From Nostoc sp. 'Peltigera membranacea cyanobiont' N6 (GTDB lineage: Bacteria > Cyanobacteriota > Cyanobacteriia > Cyanobacteriales > Nostocaceae), in assembly GCF_002949735.1 (NCBI RefSeq), contig NZ_CP026681.1, positions 3,472,001 to 3,536,000 of the forward strand: 64,000 nucleotides of DNA. The letters run 5' to 3'. Both the position numbers and the translations under genes were made by a program. The first letter of the stretch is position 1, and every line of letters starts with the position of its first letter. Below, piece after piece: positions 33,532-41,244 of this stretch. A model generated the notes under the pieces. That model searched no databases. It had not been told where the DNA came from and saw only the letters and a list, made by a program, of their open reading frames with translations.

Positions 33532-34341
33532 ATGGTTACAATACGGCGTTGGTGGGATCGTAAAGGCTTACAAATCGGGTTGTTAGCTCTAGTTGTTGGT
33601 AGTGCTTTCGTATTGCGACAGACTCAAGGTGAATTGGTGCTTGAGACATACCAGGCAATTACCCGTCCATTAGAGATGTTGCAGTCAGGGCCAACTCCAG
33701 AAGAACGGATTAGAGATGCCCGGATATTGGAATTGCAAACCCGTATAGTAGATTTGGAAAGTCAAAAGACAAAGCTACAAGATTTATTAGGCTATGTGGA
33801 AAAAGAGCCACTAGCATCACGGCCAATTCCAGCCAGGGTGGTAGGACGTAGTGCTGACCAGTGGTGGCAACAAGTTACTCTAAATCGCGGTACGAATTCA
33901 GGGATTCAGGAAGGCTTTGTAGTCAAGGCTGATGGTGGATTAGTAGGTTTGGTGGAGAGTGTAACTCCTAATACTAGCCGCGTGTTGTTAATCAGTGACC
34001 TCAAAAGTCAAGTGGGTGTATCAGTTAGCCGCACGGCAGCTAAAGGCGTTTTACGAGGAGATTCTTCTGCAGAAGCGGTGCTGGAGTTTTATGAAAAAGT
34101 TCCAAATGTCAAGATAGGAGATTTAGTTTCCACATCTACTTATAGTCAGAAATTTCCATCTGGCTTGGCAGTAGGACGAATTAAGTCACTGGATTTAAAG
34201 AAACTTCCGGCATCAGTAGCAAAAATTGAGCTTTTTCCGCCAATCCGCTCTCTTGATTGGGTAGCAGTTTATCCGAAGCCAGAAAACCAAGAGTTGGAAA
34301 ACCAAAAGTCAGTCAATCAAGTGCCGCAAAAGTCTAAGTAA
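33532..34341 (+). CDS. mreC: Rod-shape determining protein MreC
   Basis: A 269-residue bitopic protein. A short basic N-terminus is followed by one membrane helix (QIGLLALVVGSAFVLR), a coiled coil at about 55-90 (RIRDARILELQTRIVDLESQ), and the periplasmic double beta-barrel with RPIPARVVGRSADQWWQQVT, LNRGTNSGIQEGFVV and KIGDLVSTSTYSQKFPSGLA. MreC couples MreB to PBP2/RodA in the elongasome. The C-terminal tail (ENQELENQKSVNQVPQKSK) is a low-complexity addition. Followed after 25 bases by mreD. Confidence 0.95.
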   Translation: MVTIRRWWDRKGLQIGLLALVVGSAFVLRQTQGELVLETYQAITRPLEMLQSGPTPEERIRDARILELQTRIVDLESQKTKLQDLLGYVEKEPLASRPIPARVVGRSADQWWQQVTLNRGTNSGIQEGFVVKADGGLVGLVESVTPNTSRVLLISDLKSQVGVSVSRTAAKGVLRGDSSAEAVLEFYEKVPNVKIGDLVSTSTYSQKFPSGLAVGRIKSLDLKKLPASVAKIELFPPIRSLDWVAVYPKPENQELENQKSVNQVPQKSK

Positions 34342-34366
34342 ATTATTCAAGAAAATCCATAGAAAA

Positions 34367-34981
34367 ATGAAGATTCCTGCATTTGGTATTAGCAGGCAGA
34401 AAAAGCCAAAATCGTCAGAGCGAAAATCGAAATTCCGAATCCAGCCACTTTCTCGTTGGCATCCCGGTGCTCGTAAGTTGTTGGGTTACATAGTCACGGC
34501 TAGTTCTGTACTGTTATGTTTACTATTATTGCCAACTCGCCTGCCAGGTATGGAATTGTTGGGAATTGGCCCTAACTGGCTGTTAATTTGGGTGGTAGCT
34601 TGGAGTGTGAAGCGCACGGTGTTTGCCGGAGCCTTAGCAGGTATAGTTCTGGGACTACTTCAAGATTCAATGACAGCACCTAACCCTACTCATGCCATTA
34701 GTTTAGGGATAGTGGGAGTTTTAACTGGTCTGCTCCAGAAACAGCGTTTTATTGAAGAAGATTTTATTTCGATTGCTGTAATTGTCTTTGTAATGGCAGT
34801 TTTGGCAGAAACGATCTTTGGATTGCAATTAACTTTGACAGGCGATCGCAAAGTAACAGATATTTGGACATATTACCAGCGTGTCGCCCTAGCCTCTGCC
34901 ATTCTTAGTAGTCTGTGGGCACCTGTGGTCTATTATCCCTTGAATAGTTGGTGGCAACGGATAAAATTGTTAGAGCAATAG
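34367..34981 (+). CDS. mreD: Rod-shape determining protein MreD
   Basis: A 204-residue membrane protein with five to six helices after a 40-residue basic, cytoplasmic N-terminus (long for MreD, but seen in filamentous cyanobacteria). The helices carry the usual MreD features GIGPNWLLIWVVAWSVKRTV and GALAGIVLGLLQDSMTAPNP. It completes the MreBCD elongation complex. Last gene of the operon; a small mobile element lies just after the stop. Confidence 0.9.
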   Translation: MKIPAFGISRQKKPKSSERKSKFRIQPLSRWHPGARKLLGYIVTASSVLLCLLLLPTRLPGMELLGIGPNWLLIWVVAWSVKRTVFAGALAGIVLGLLQDSMTAPNPTHAISLGIVGVLTGLLQKQRFIEEDFISIAVIVFVMAVLAETIFGLQLTLTGDRKVTDIWTYYQRVALASAILSSLWAPVVYYPLNSWWQRIKLLEQ

Positions 34982-35317
34982 TCAAAGGGAGCTAGGATAG
35001 GATTTACGCAAAACCACAAGCGGTAGGAGCAATTCATAAATTACCCCTACCGCGTGTAGTTTTGGCTATTATATTTGCGTAAGTCCTGACTAATTAATCG
35101 GACATCCTATAACCTAAATCTTTGTATAATTTGGGCAACCTCTGGCAATATGGATTCAAGCTACATTAAATCAAACAACACCGTATCATAGTAGTTAGTA
35201 GCATTTATGTCTTATAGTTTCTTTTTTGCCTGAAAAGAATATTAGGTAAGTTATTTCCTGATTTACTGATGGCAGAATGTGGAAGCTTTCACTAAATAAC
35301 CTAGTTGGAGAACGCTC
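34982..35317. other. Intergenic region after mreD
   Basis: It holds the miniature element at 34999-35087. The remaining 230 bases show no gene and should include the promoter of the small Lys-rich gene. Confidence 0.5.
34999..35087. mobile_element. Miniature inverted-repeat element, family 5, copy A
   Basis: An 89-bp element with ends AGGATTTACGCAAA and TTTGCGTAAGTCCT (inverted, one mismatch) and a core palindrome CGGTAGGAGCAATTCATAAA facing TTACCCCTACCG. Relatives lie at 39582-39672 and 50662-50820, with a remnant at about 11530. Confidence 0.6.
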
Positions 35318-35407
35318 ATGTCTAAAGAAAGAAAAAGTAATAAAGAGGTTAAAAAACCTAAAAAAGATCCCAAAGACAAAAAGGATAAAAACGATCCAAA
35401 CAAATAG
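35318..35407 (+). CDS. Small Lys-rich protein
   Basis: A 29-residue frame (MSKERKSNKEVKKPKKDPKD..., ending DPNK). More than a third of it is lysine, with acidic residues in alternation and no hydrophobic residues to speak of. Supported by GGAG at 35307-35310, seven bases before the ATG. Lys-rich micro-proteins of this kind occur in Nostoc genomes; the function is unknown and it is probably disordered. Too short for ordinary gene finders. Confidence 0.55.
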   Translation: MSKERKSNKEVKKPKKDPKDKKDKNDPNK

Positions 35408-35597
35408 AAGGATTTAGGTAAATAGCTTTAGCGAAGACCAAGAGTTGTATTTATTTAAATTGACAATATTTCATCCAGTAGCATTGAGGAGGAGAAGTTA
35501 TTGTCAACAATTTATTCACCCTTGGTCAAGCCTCAAAATCTGATAGTTTAGGTTAGCACGTGCTATATCTACGACGGACTAGGCCTATCTTACTAAG

Positions 35598-36092
35598 TTA
35601 GGCAGGAGTAAATTTCAGCGAAACACCGTTCATACAGTAGCGTTTGCCAGTGGGTGCAGGGCCGTCATCAAAAACATGACCCAGATGACCACCACAGCGA
35701 CTACAATGCACTTCAGTTCTGCTCATAAACAACGACTTATCTACAGTAGTAGCGATCGCACCTTCAATCGGTTTAAAAAAGCTGGGCCAGCCAGTACCAC
35801 TGTTAAATTTGGTATCAGAGGTAAATAGTGGCAGTTCGCACGCAGCACAATAGTAAGTACCATTGTCGTATTCCTTATCCAATGGGCTGGTGTGAGGGCG
35901 TTCAGTCCCGTGTTTACGCAATACATTAAACTGTTCTGGCGTTAAAATTGTACTCCACTCTTGTTCTGGTTTGGTAATTTCAAATCCACTCTTAGAAGTT
36001 GTCATCGCTTTTGACTCCCAATTGATATACCTTGATAACAATGCTGTGCCGACTATTACTGCACTAGCCTGAAAAAAATAGCGTTTGTCCAT
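35598..36092 (-). CDS. msrB: Peptide-methionine (R)-S-oxide reductase, membrane-anchored or exported
   Basis: A 164-residue MsrB reducing methionine-R-sulfoxide in oxidised proteins. The domain (from about 42) has the two zinc CxxC pairs (CAAC and CSRCGGHLGH), the substrate block GTGWPSFFKPI, and the catalytic Cys in KRYCMNG near the C-terminus. The first 25 residues (KRYFFQASAVIVGTALLSRY) form a basic-hydrophobic leader, so this copy is probably exported or membrane-anchored and protects envelope proteins. An internal ATG at residue 30 would give a cytosolic form. Confidence 0.92.
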   Translation of the reverse strand: MDKRYFFQASAVIVGTALLSRYINWESKAMTTSKSGFEITKPEQEWSTILTPEQFNVLRKHGTERPHTSPLDKEYDNGTYYCAACELPLFTSDTKFNSGTGWPSFFKPIEGAIATTVDKSLFMSRTEVHCSRCGGHLGHVFDDGPAPTGKRYCMNGVSLKFTPA

Positions 36093-36519
36093 ATATCTAT
36101 TATTTTCTATTTTCCGGTTAACTGGACAATCAACTCCAGTACGGAATTCCCTACATTAATCACTATAATCAGCGATCGCTCTGAATTAGCCCTGATAGAC
36201 TGATTAAAATTAGCTAAGAAACAACAAATTGGGTAATCATTGGAAGTCGGCGGGAAACTCCATTCCCTTGTGGGTAGAGAAGAATAGCCGCCGCATTGAG
36301 CATTGGTAGCTCTTCCCCGTGCCTTATTCCCCATACCCAATGCCCAATTTTCGCGATCGCAAACTTATTGAACACCGCTTAATATACATTGGTCTGATAG
36401 GAATACCGGAGTTTTTTGAAAAACTTCTTGCTTACTTAAGTAGAATATGTGATACTCTACATCTATAAAGAAAATACGGTAGTTCTATCGTTTTATCGTA
36501 GTTTAAAAGGACAGGACTC
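36093..36519. promoter_or_regulatory. Divergent region between msrB and ssuD
   Basis: No gene; the 77-codon minus frame at 36107-36340 is not convincing. It includes a short CCCATACCCAATGCCCAATT heptamer-like run near 36330 and a HIP1 site (GCGATCGC) at 36354. The promoters of msrB and of ssuDE should be here. Confidence 0.4.
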
Positions 36520-37677
36520 ATGCAGCTACTATGGTTCATCCCAACCCACGGCGACGGACGCTACCTTGCAACTGCTACAGGTGGTAGGGCGGTAAGCTTT
36601 CCTTATCTGCGGCAGATTGCCCAAGCGGTGGATGACCTTGGTTATACAGGGGCATTACTGCCCACAGGACGTTCTTGCGAAGATGCTTGGATTGTAGCGT
36701 CAACGCTGGTATCGCTGACGCGACAGATGCGTTTTTTGGTAGCGATTCGTCCCGGCTTGGTATCCCCTGGAGTGGCAGCACGGATGGCGGCAACTTTCGA
36801 TCGCCTCTCTGGAGGACGCTTGCTGATTAATGTCGTCACAGGAGGCGATCCGGTAGAATTGGCGGGAGATGGCTTGCATTTGGATCACGATCGGCGCTAT
36901 GAATTAACAGATGAATTTTTGACAGTATGGCGAGCGATCGCTAGTGGAGAACAAGCCAATCTTCAGGGCGATTATTTTAATATTCAAGATGGTAAACTGC
37001 TGTTTCCACCTGTGCAAAAGCCATATCCGCCCTTGTGGTTTGGTGGTTCCTCTCCCGTTGCTCAAAAAATTGCTGCCAAGCACGTAGATGTTTATCTGAC
37101 TTGGGGTGAACCACCGGCGCAAGTAGCCGAGAAGATTGCAGCAGTTCGCAGACTTGCAGAAATAGAAGGCCGGACTTTGCGCTTTGGGATTCGTTTGCAT
37201 GTGATTGTGCGCGAAACCGAGAGTGCAGCTTGGGATGCAGCCAATGATTTGATTAAATATGTAGATGACGAGGCGATCGCAAAAGCTCAAAAAGCTTATG
37301 CGCGGATGGATTCAGTTGGACAACAACGGATGACTCAATTACACCACGGCGATCGCGAGGCATTAGAGATTAGCCCGAACCTATGGGCGGGAGTCGGTTT
37401 GGTGCGGGGTGGTGCGGGAACAGCCTTGGTAGGCGATCCTCAAACCGTAGCGGCCAGGATATTGGAATATGCAGATTTAGGTATTGAGTCCTTTATCCTC
37501 TCCGGCTATCCTCACTTAGAAGAAGCTTATCGAGTTGCAGAACTTCTATTTCCCCATTTGCCCTTAGAGAATCTACCCACAGTGGAAAAACAACATGTTT
37601 TAAGTCCATTTGGCGAGATTGTGGCAAATGAAGATTTCCCTAAGCAACATAAACAGAAAGCCACATCCATATCCTAG
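36520..37677 (+). CDS. ssuD: FMNH2-dependent alkanesulfonate monooxygenase
   Basis: A 385-residue bacterial-luciferase-family enzyme that cleaves C1-C14 sulfonates to aldehyde and sulfite using FMNH2 and O2. The N-terminal LLWFIPTHGDGRYL, the LSGGRLLINVVTGGDPVELAGDG segment (given in part) and the C-terminal GGAGTALVGDPQTVAARILE are characteristic of SsuD. Length is normal. ATG at 36520 follows AAGGACAGG. ssuE, the reductase supplying FMNH2, is 65 bases downstream; the ssuABC transporter genes are absent from the window. Confidence 0.9.
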   Translation: MQLLWFIPTHGDGRYLATATGGRAVSFPYLRQIAQAVDDLGYTGALLPTGRSCEDAWIVASTLVSLTRQMRFLVAIRPGLVSPGVAARMAATFDRLSGGRLLINVVTGGDPVELAGDGLHLDHDRRYELTDEFLTVWRAIASGEQANLQGDYFNIQDGKLLFPPVQKPYPPLWFGGSSPVAQKIAAKHVDVYLTWGEPPAQVAEKIAAVRRLAEIEGRTLRFGIRLHVIVRETESAAWDAANDLIKYVDDEAIAKAQKAYARMDSVGQQRMTQLHHGDREALEISPNLWAGVGLVRGGAGTALVGDPQTVAARILEYADLGIESFILSGYPHLEEAYRVAELLFPHLPLENLPTVEKQHVLSPFGEIVANEDFPKQHKQKATSIS

Positions 37678-37742
37678 TAAAGTTTAGGGAATTGGTTATT
37701 TCCAATTCCTCATTCCCATTAATAGATTAGGAGTTTAATTGA

Positions 37743-38309
37743 ATGACAAATATTTTAGCGATCGCAGGTAGCCCAACCCATCCATCTAGAACTTATGGTG
37801 TTATTGAATACACCGCCAAGCTTTTACAACAAGAAGGCTTGCATGTAGACATTATTTCAGTTCGGGATTTACCTGCTGAAGATTTAGTTTTTGGACGATA
37901 CGACAGCCCTGCTTTGGAACAGCCAAAAGCTTTATTAGCAAAGGCAGATGGTGTGATTATTGCCACCCCAATCTACAAAGCTGCTTACACAGGAGTCCTG
38001 AAAACATTTCTAGATTTGCTCCCACAAAAATCATTCACAGGTAAACCTATATTACCAATCGCCCTTGGTGGGACGATCGCTCATTTATTGGCAATTGAAT
38101 ATGCTCTGAAACCTGTATTATCAGAATTAGGAGCGCGGCATATCCTAGCTACTGTTTATGCGGTAGACAAACAAATTCAACGACAAGCTGATAATAGCGT
38201 CGTGTTAGATGAGGAAATTGACCAAAGACTCAAAGATGTCCTCAATGAATTTGTTAAAGCTGTAGCTTATGATGCCGCCGCGCCTCAAGAATTGATTCAT
38301 GCCAATTAA
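37743..38309 (+). CDS. ssuE: NAD(P)H-dependent FMN reductase
   Basis: A 188-residue flavodoxin-fold reductase. The N-terminal NILAIAGSPTHPSRTYGVIE forms the FMN phosphate loop, and ADGVIIATPIYKAAYTGVLK is the SsuE signature. It makes free FMNH2 for SsuD. It is transcribed with ssuD; GGAG lies seven bases before the ATG. An IS630-type element is inserted 15 bases after the stop codon, so the original 3' flank is displaced. Confidence 0.9.
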   Translation: MTNILAIAGSPTHPSRTYGVIEYTAKLLQQEGLHVDIISVRDLPAEDLVFGRYDSPALEQPKALLAKADGVIIATPIYKAAYTGVLKTFLDLLPQKSFTGKPILPIALGGTIAHLLAIEYALKPVLSELGARHILATVYAVDKQIQRQADNSVVLDEEIDQRLKDVLNEFVKAVAYDAAAPQELIHAN

Positions 38310-38332
38310 ATAATCAAGTTTATATAGGACTC

Positions 38333-38878
38333 CTATTTGATTTTTGAAAAAACTCCGTACATCTGAAGAGTGGGGAAATCAAAGGTAGTGTGTCGAATAA
38401 ACCACTCAAACATCCACTTCAAATGCGAGAATTTTGGGATCAAGGCACAGAAACGTCGAACCCATGTTTTAGCTTGCAACCAAATATCCTCGATAGGGTT
38501 TTGTTCTGGACAATTAGGAGCAAAGCGAACGCAGTGTATTTTCCATTGCTCGGCTGGTAGACCAAGATTTACCTCATCTAAGAAGCCTCGAACTTCGTTG
38601 GAACGGTGATAACTAGCGCCATCCCACAAAATTAGCAATCGCTGGTTGGGGGAGTGAGCTAGCAAATACTGTAGGTAATCAATAGTATTTTTAGAATTTC
38701 CGCTATCGTAGGCTTTTAGTAGCAATTCTCGTTCGAGATAGTCAACTGCTCCATAGTATGTCTGTTTATCTCGTTCGTTCACAACTGGAACTGCTATTTC
38801 TTGGTCAGTTTTCCCCCAAACATATCCACTTAAATCTCCCCATAGCAAATGGCATTCATCAAGCAGCAACACTCTCAA
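38333..38878 (-). CDS. IS630 transposase, catalytic (DDE) part, OrfB
   Basis: A 181-residue frame beginning RVLLLDECHLLWGD. It holds the three catalytic acids of the IS630 DDE domain: LLLDECHLL, LILWDGASYH and PEQNPIEDIW. The nominal TTG start at 38878 is probably not used. The same frame is open upstream through EIETGLLRVLLLDE back to the A9 run at 38930-38938, so it is most likely made only as a fusion after a -1 shift from OrfA. Confidence 0.85.
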   Translation of the reverse strand: MRVLLLDECHLLWGDLSGYVWGKTDQEIAVPVVNERDKQTYYGAVDYLERELLLKAYDSGNSKNTIDYLQYLLAHSPNQRLLILWDGASYHRSNEVRGFLDEVNLGLPAEQWKIHCVRFAPNCPEQNPIEDIWLQAKTWVRRFCALIPKFSHLKWMFEWFIRHTTFDFPTLQMYGVFSKIK

Positions 38879-39414
38879 TAAGCCTGTTTCAATTTCCTCT
38901 CGGTGGTTTGCCAGCAGTGTTGCAATCTCTTTTTTTTTGCTGCGACAGCATTCTCGTCGGCTTTGGGATTTAATTTTGTGGTTTTCTTCCAGCTAATTCC
39001 TGCTGCATCAAACAGGTCGTAGTAACTTTGCTTTGATTCATAAATTACGTCGTACTCAAAAGCTAATTTGTACTCTAGTTCACCTAGCTCCCAGCAGTTT
39101 TTAGTTTGCAGCCAACTCAATACTTCTTCTTGCTGTTGAGTACTCAGGTAGCTCTTTCTCCCTTTGTAGTTCAAGCACAGTCCATTAATTCCATCTTCCT
39201 CATAGGCTTGTTTCCAGCCTGTTATCGAGCCTAGAGACACATCTAAAATAGCTTGGATTTCTTCGTACAAGTAATCTTGGTAAACCAATTTGACTGCCAA
39301 AGCTTTTCTTGCCTCACGGGCATCACGACAAGCTGCTATAAAATCTTGTAACTCAGCGATCGCAGTTGCCACTCCTCCAGGTAGTGTTGCCGTTTGTAGA
39401 TGCTGATTTATCAT
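38875..39414 (-). CDS. IS630 transposase, DNA-binding part, OrfA
   Basis: A 179-residue frame with a helix-turn-helix (EEIQAILDVSLGSITGWKQA) as in IS630-type N-terminal domains. Near its 3' end the minus strand reads GCAAAAAAAAAGAG. Slippage back by one base on A-AAA-AAG leads into the OrfB frame, giving a single product of about 360 residues. Without the shift it terminates at 38875 with the OrfA tail TERKLKQAY. Confidence 0.85.
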   Translation of the reverse strand: MINQHLQTATLPGGVATAIAELQDFIAACRDAREARKALAVKLVYQDYLYEEIQAILDVSLGSITGWKQAYEEDGINGLCLNYKGRKSYLSTQQQEEVLSWLQTKNCWELGELEYKLAFEYDVIYESKQSYYDLFDAAGISWKKTTKLNPKADENAVAAKKKRLQHCWQTTERKLKQAY

Positions 39415-39486
39415 TGTCTGCTCTTACACTTGTAAACTCTTGCGTATTATCTCGTAATCTTTTTCAAAAATCAAATAGGAATCCTA

Positions 39487-39868
39487 TACCTCCGTTTGCT
39501 TGTAGCAGAGGGGTAATTTTTACCACTCTGCTACTTTCTTTTTTCTAAAAGTTAATCAAAGTAACATCAAATTATTTTATTAGAGCTTATACAAAAAATA
39601 TCCCCAACCTTGGTTTTCCGGTAGGTGCAATTCATGAATTGCCCCTACCGCGTGTAGTTTTGTGTAAGTCCTATTTATATGGCAATACAATTCAGATAAG
39701 ACCAAAAAACTTGTAGAGACGGCGATTTATCGCGTCTCTCCGCGTCTCTCGAAAACCCAAAATTTTTACCAGTAGCCCTTAACCCAAGCGGATTGATTTA
39801 TATGGCGATGCGCTTTTTTGGTCAGGTTAACCAGTAAATTAGATGTAGGGCGTAAAAAAATAAACTCA
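39487..39868. other. Repeat-rich spacer between the IS and glcE
   Basis: It holds a family 5 miniature element (39582-39672), the GAGACGGCGATTTATCGCGT hairpin repeat at about 39716-39740 (also at 7674), and the AACCCAAGCGGATTGATTTA repeat at about 39782. No gene. There is no clear ribosome site before glcE. Confidence 0.6.
39582..39672. mobile_element. Miniature inverted-repeat element, family 5, copy B
   Basis: Left end AGAGCTTATACAAAAAAT is decayed; right end TTTTGTGTAAGTCCT is intact. The core palindrome CGGTAGGTGCAATTCATGAA facing TTGCCCCTACCG is nearly perfect. Confidence 0.5.
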
Positions 39869-41182
39869 ATGAAAGCGATGTCTAACGACAGGCCGCAAGG
39901 CGTGTCCGCTTCTGATTTTGCATCTATTATCGGTAAAGAAAATGCTGTTTGCCTTTGGGAAAATATCGAAATAGGTCAGCAAAAGCGTATCCAACAGGCT
40001 ATAACTTCTGGAAAATCTCCCACTTATATCGTCTATCCCCGCACCCAACAACAACTAGCCGCAGTCATCGCCAAAGCTCACAGTCACAACTGGCGCATCC
40101 TCCCCTGTGGTAATGGCAGTAAACTTAACTGGGGTGGTTTAGCTAAGGATATTGATGTCGTAGTTAGTACAGAACGCATCAACCAACTGATTGAACACGC
40201 TGTTGGCGATTTGACTGTCACAGTCGAAGCTGGAATGAAGTTCTCGGATCTCCAAGCACTTTTAGCAAAATCGCGGCAATTTCTCGCTCTTGACCCCACA
40301 GCACCGGAATCAGCAACCATTGGCGGTATTGTCGCCACGGGTGATACAGGTTCTCTGCGGCAACGTTATGGTAGTGTGCGCGACCAGTTACTAGGTATCA
40401 CCTTTGTCCGTGCTGATGGAGAAATCGCTAAAGCTGGGGGAAGAGTAGTTAAAAATGTTGCCGGATATGACTTAATGAAGTTGCTTACTGGGTCTTATGG
40501 CACATTAGGCTTTATTAGTCAACTAACTTTTCGCCTGTATCCGCTATCAGAGGCATCGGGGACGGTGGTATTAACTGGTAGTGCCGAGGCTGTATCCCAA
40601 GCGGCTGATATCCTTCGAGGTTCGGCATTAACACCAGTTCAGGCTGATTTGCTATCAACTAAATTGGTGTCTAGCCTAGGTTTAGGTGAAGGGCTAGGAT
40701 TAATTGCCCGCTTTCAAAGTATTAGTGAGAGTGTTAAAGAACAGTCAAACCGAGTTTTAGAAGTTGGGCAAAAGTTAGGTTTAGATGGGGCAATTTTTGC
40801 CGATGGTGATGAGGCTAGTCTATGGCAGAGATTGCAAGAACGAATACATAGTAGTGCTACAGAATCTGTAATTACCTGCAAAATAGGAGTGTTACCTACT
40901 GCTGCGGTGGAAATTTTGACTCAGGTGGAGTTGGGTTTAATTCATATAAGTAGTGGTTTAGGTTTGTTACAATTAGAGAGTACTAATCAGGTTTTGAAGC
41001 TGCGCGATTTTACTCAAGCTAATAGAGGTTTTTTAACAATTTTGTCAGCACCAATGGCTGTTAAAGAACAAATAGATGTTTGGGGTTATACGGGAAATGC
41101 TTTGCCGTTGATGCGCCGTATTAAAGAACAGTTTGATAGTAAGAATATTTTAAGTCCTGGTCGGTTTATGGGTGGGATTTAA
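39869..41182 (+). CDS. glcE: Glycolate dehydrogenase FAD-binding subunit GlcE
   Basis: A 437-residue FAD-linked oxidase of the GlcD/GlcE family: FAD-binding PCMH domain with ILPCGNGSKLNWGG, TVTVEAGMKFSDLQALL, ATIGGIVATGDTGSLRQRYG and GGRVVKNVAGYDLMKLLTGS, and a C-terminal ILSPGRFMGGI. With GlcF (and GlcD elsewhere) it oxidises glycolate to glyoxylate in photorespiration, feeding electrons to the quinone pool. The frame opens at GTG 39818; the ATG at 39869 is chosen. The first dozen residues (MSNDRPQGVSAS) are coded by a dispersed repeat, so the original start may have been remodelled. Paired with glcF downstream. Confidence 0.85.
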   Translation: MKAMSNDRPQGVSASDFASIIGKENAVCLWENIEIGQQKRIQQAITSGKSPTYIVYPRTQQQLAAVIAKAHSHNWRILPCGNGSKLNWGGLAKDIDVVVSTERINQLIEHAVGDLTVTVEAGMKFSDLQALLAKSRQFLALDPTAPESATIGGIVATGDTGSLRQRYGSVRDQLLGITFVRADGEIAKAGGRVVKNVAGYDLMKLLTGSYGTLGFISQLTFRLYPLSEASGTVVLTGSAEAVSQAADILRGSALTPVQADLLSTKLVSSLGLGEGLGLIARFQSISESVKEQSNRVLEVGQKLGLDGAIFADGDEASLWQRLQERIHSSATESVITCKIGVLPTAAVEILTQVELGLIHISSGLGLLQLESTNQVLKLRDFTQANRGFLTILSAPMAVKEQIDVWGYTGNALPLMRRIKEQFDSKNILSPGRFMGGI

Positions 41183-41244
41183 GAAAGAAGAAACGAACCG
41201 CAGAGACGCTGAGGCCGCTGAGATAGAGAGGGGAAAGAATAATT

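Larger units (their letters stand above)
38325..39486. mobile_element. Complete IS630-family insertion sequence
   Basis: 1162 bp bounded by near-perfect terminal inverted repeats: TAGGACTCCTATTTGATTTT at the left and its complement AAAATCAAATAGGAATCCTA at the right, one mismatch, extending to about 27 bp. It is flanked by TA on both sides, the target duplication of the IS630/Tc1 group. It holds two overlapping transposase frames joined by a probable frameshift. The 148-bp element at 50456-50603 carries related ends and could be mobilised by this transposase. Confidence 0.9.

Noticed and set aside
36107..36340. 77-codon minus frame between msrB and ssuD
   Set aside because: Covers heptamer-like repeats and a HIP1 site; no protein-like features.
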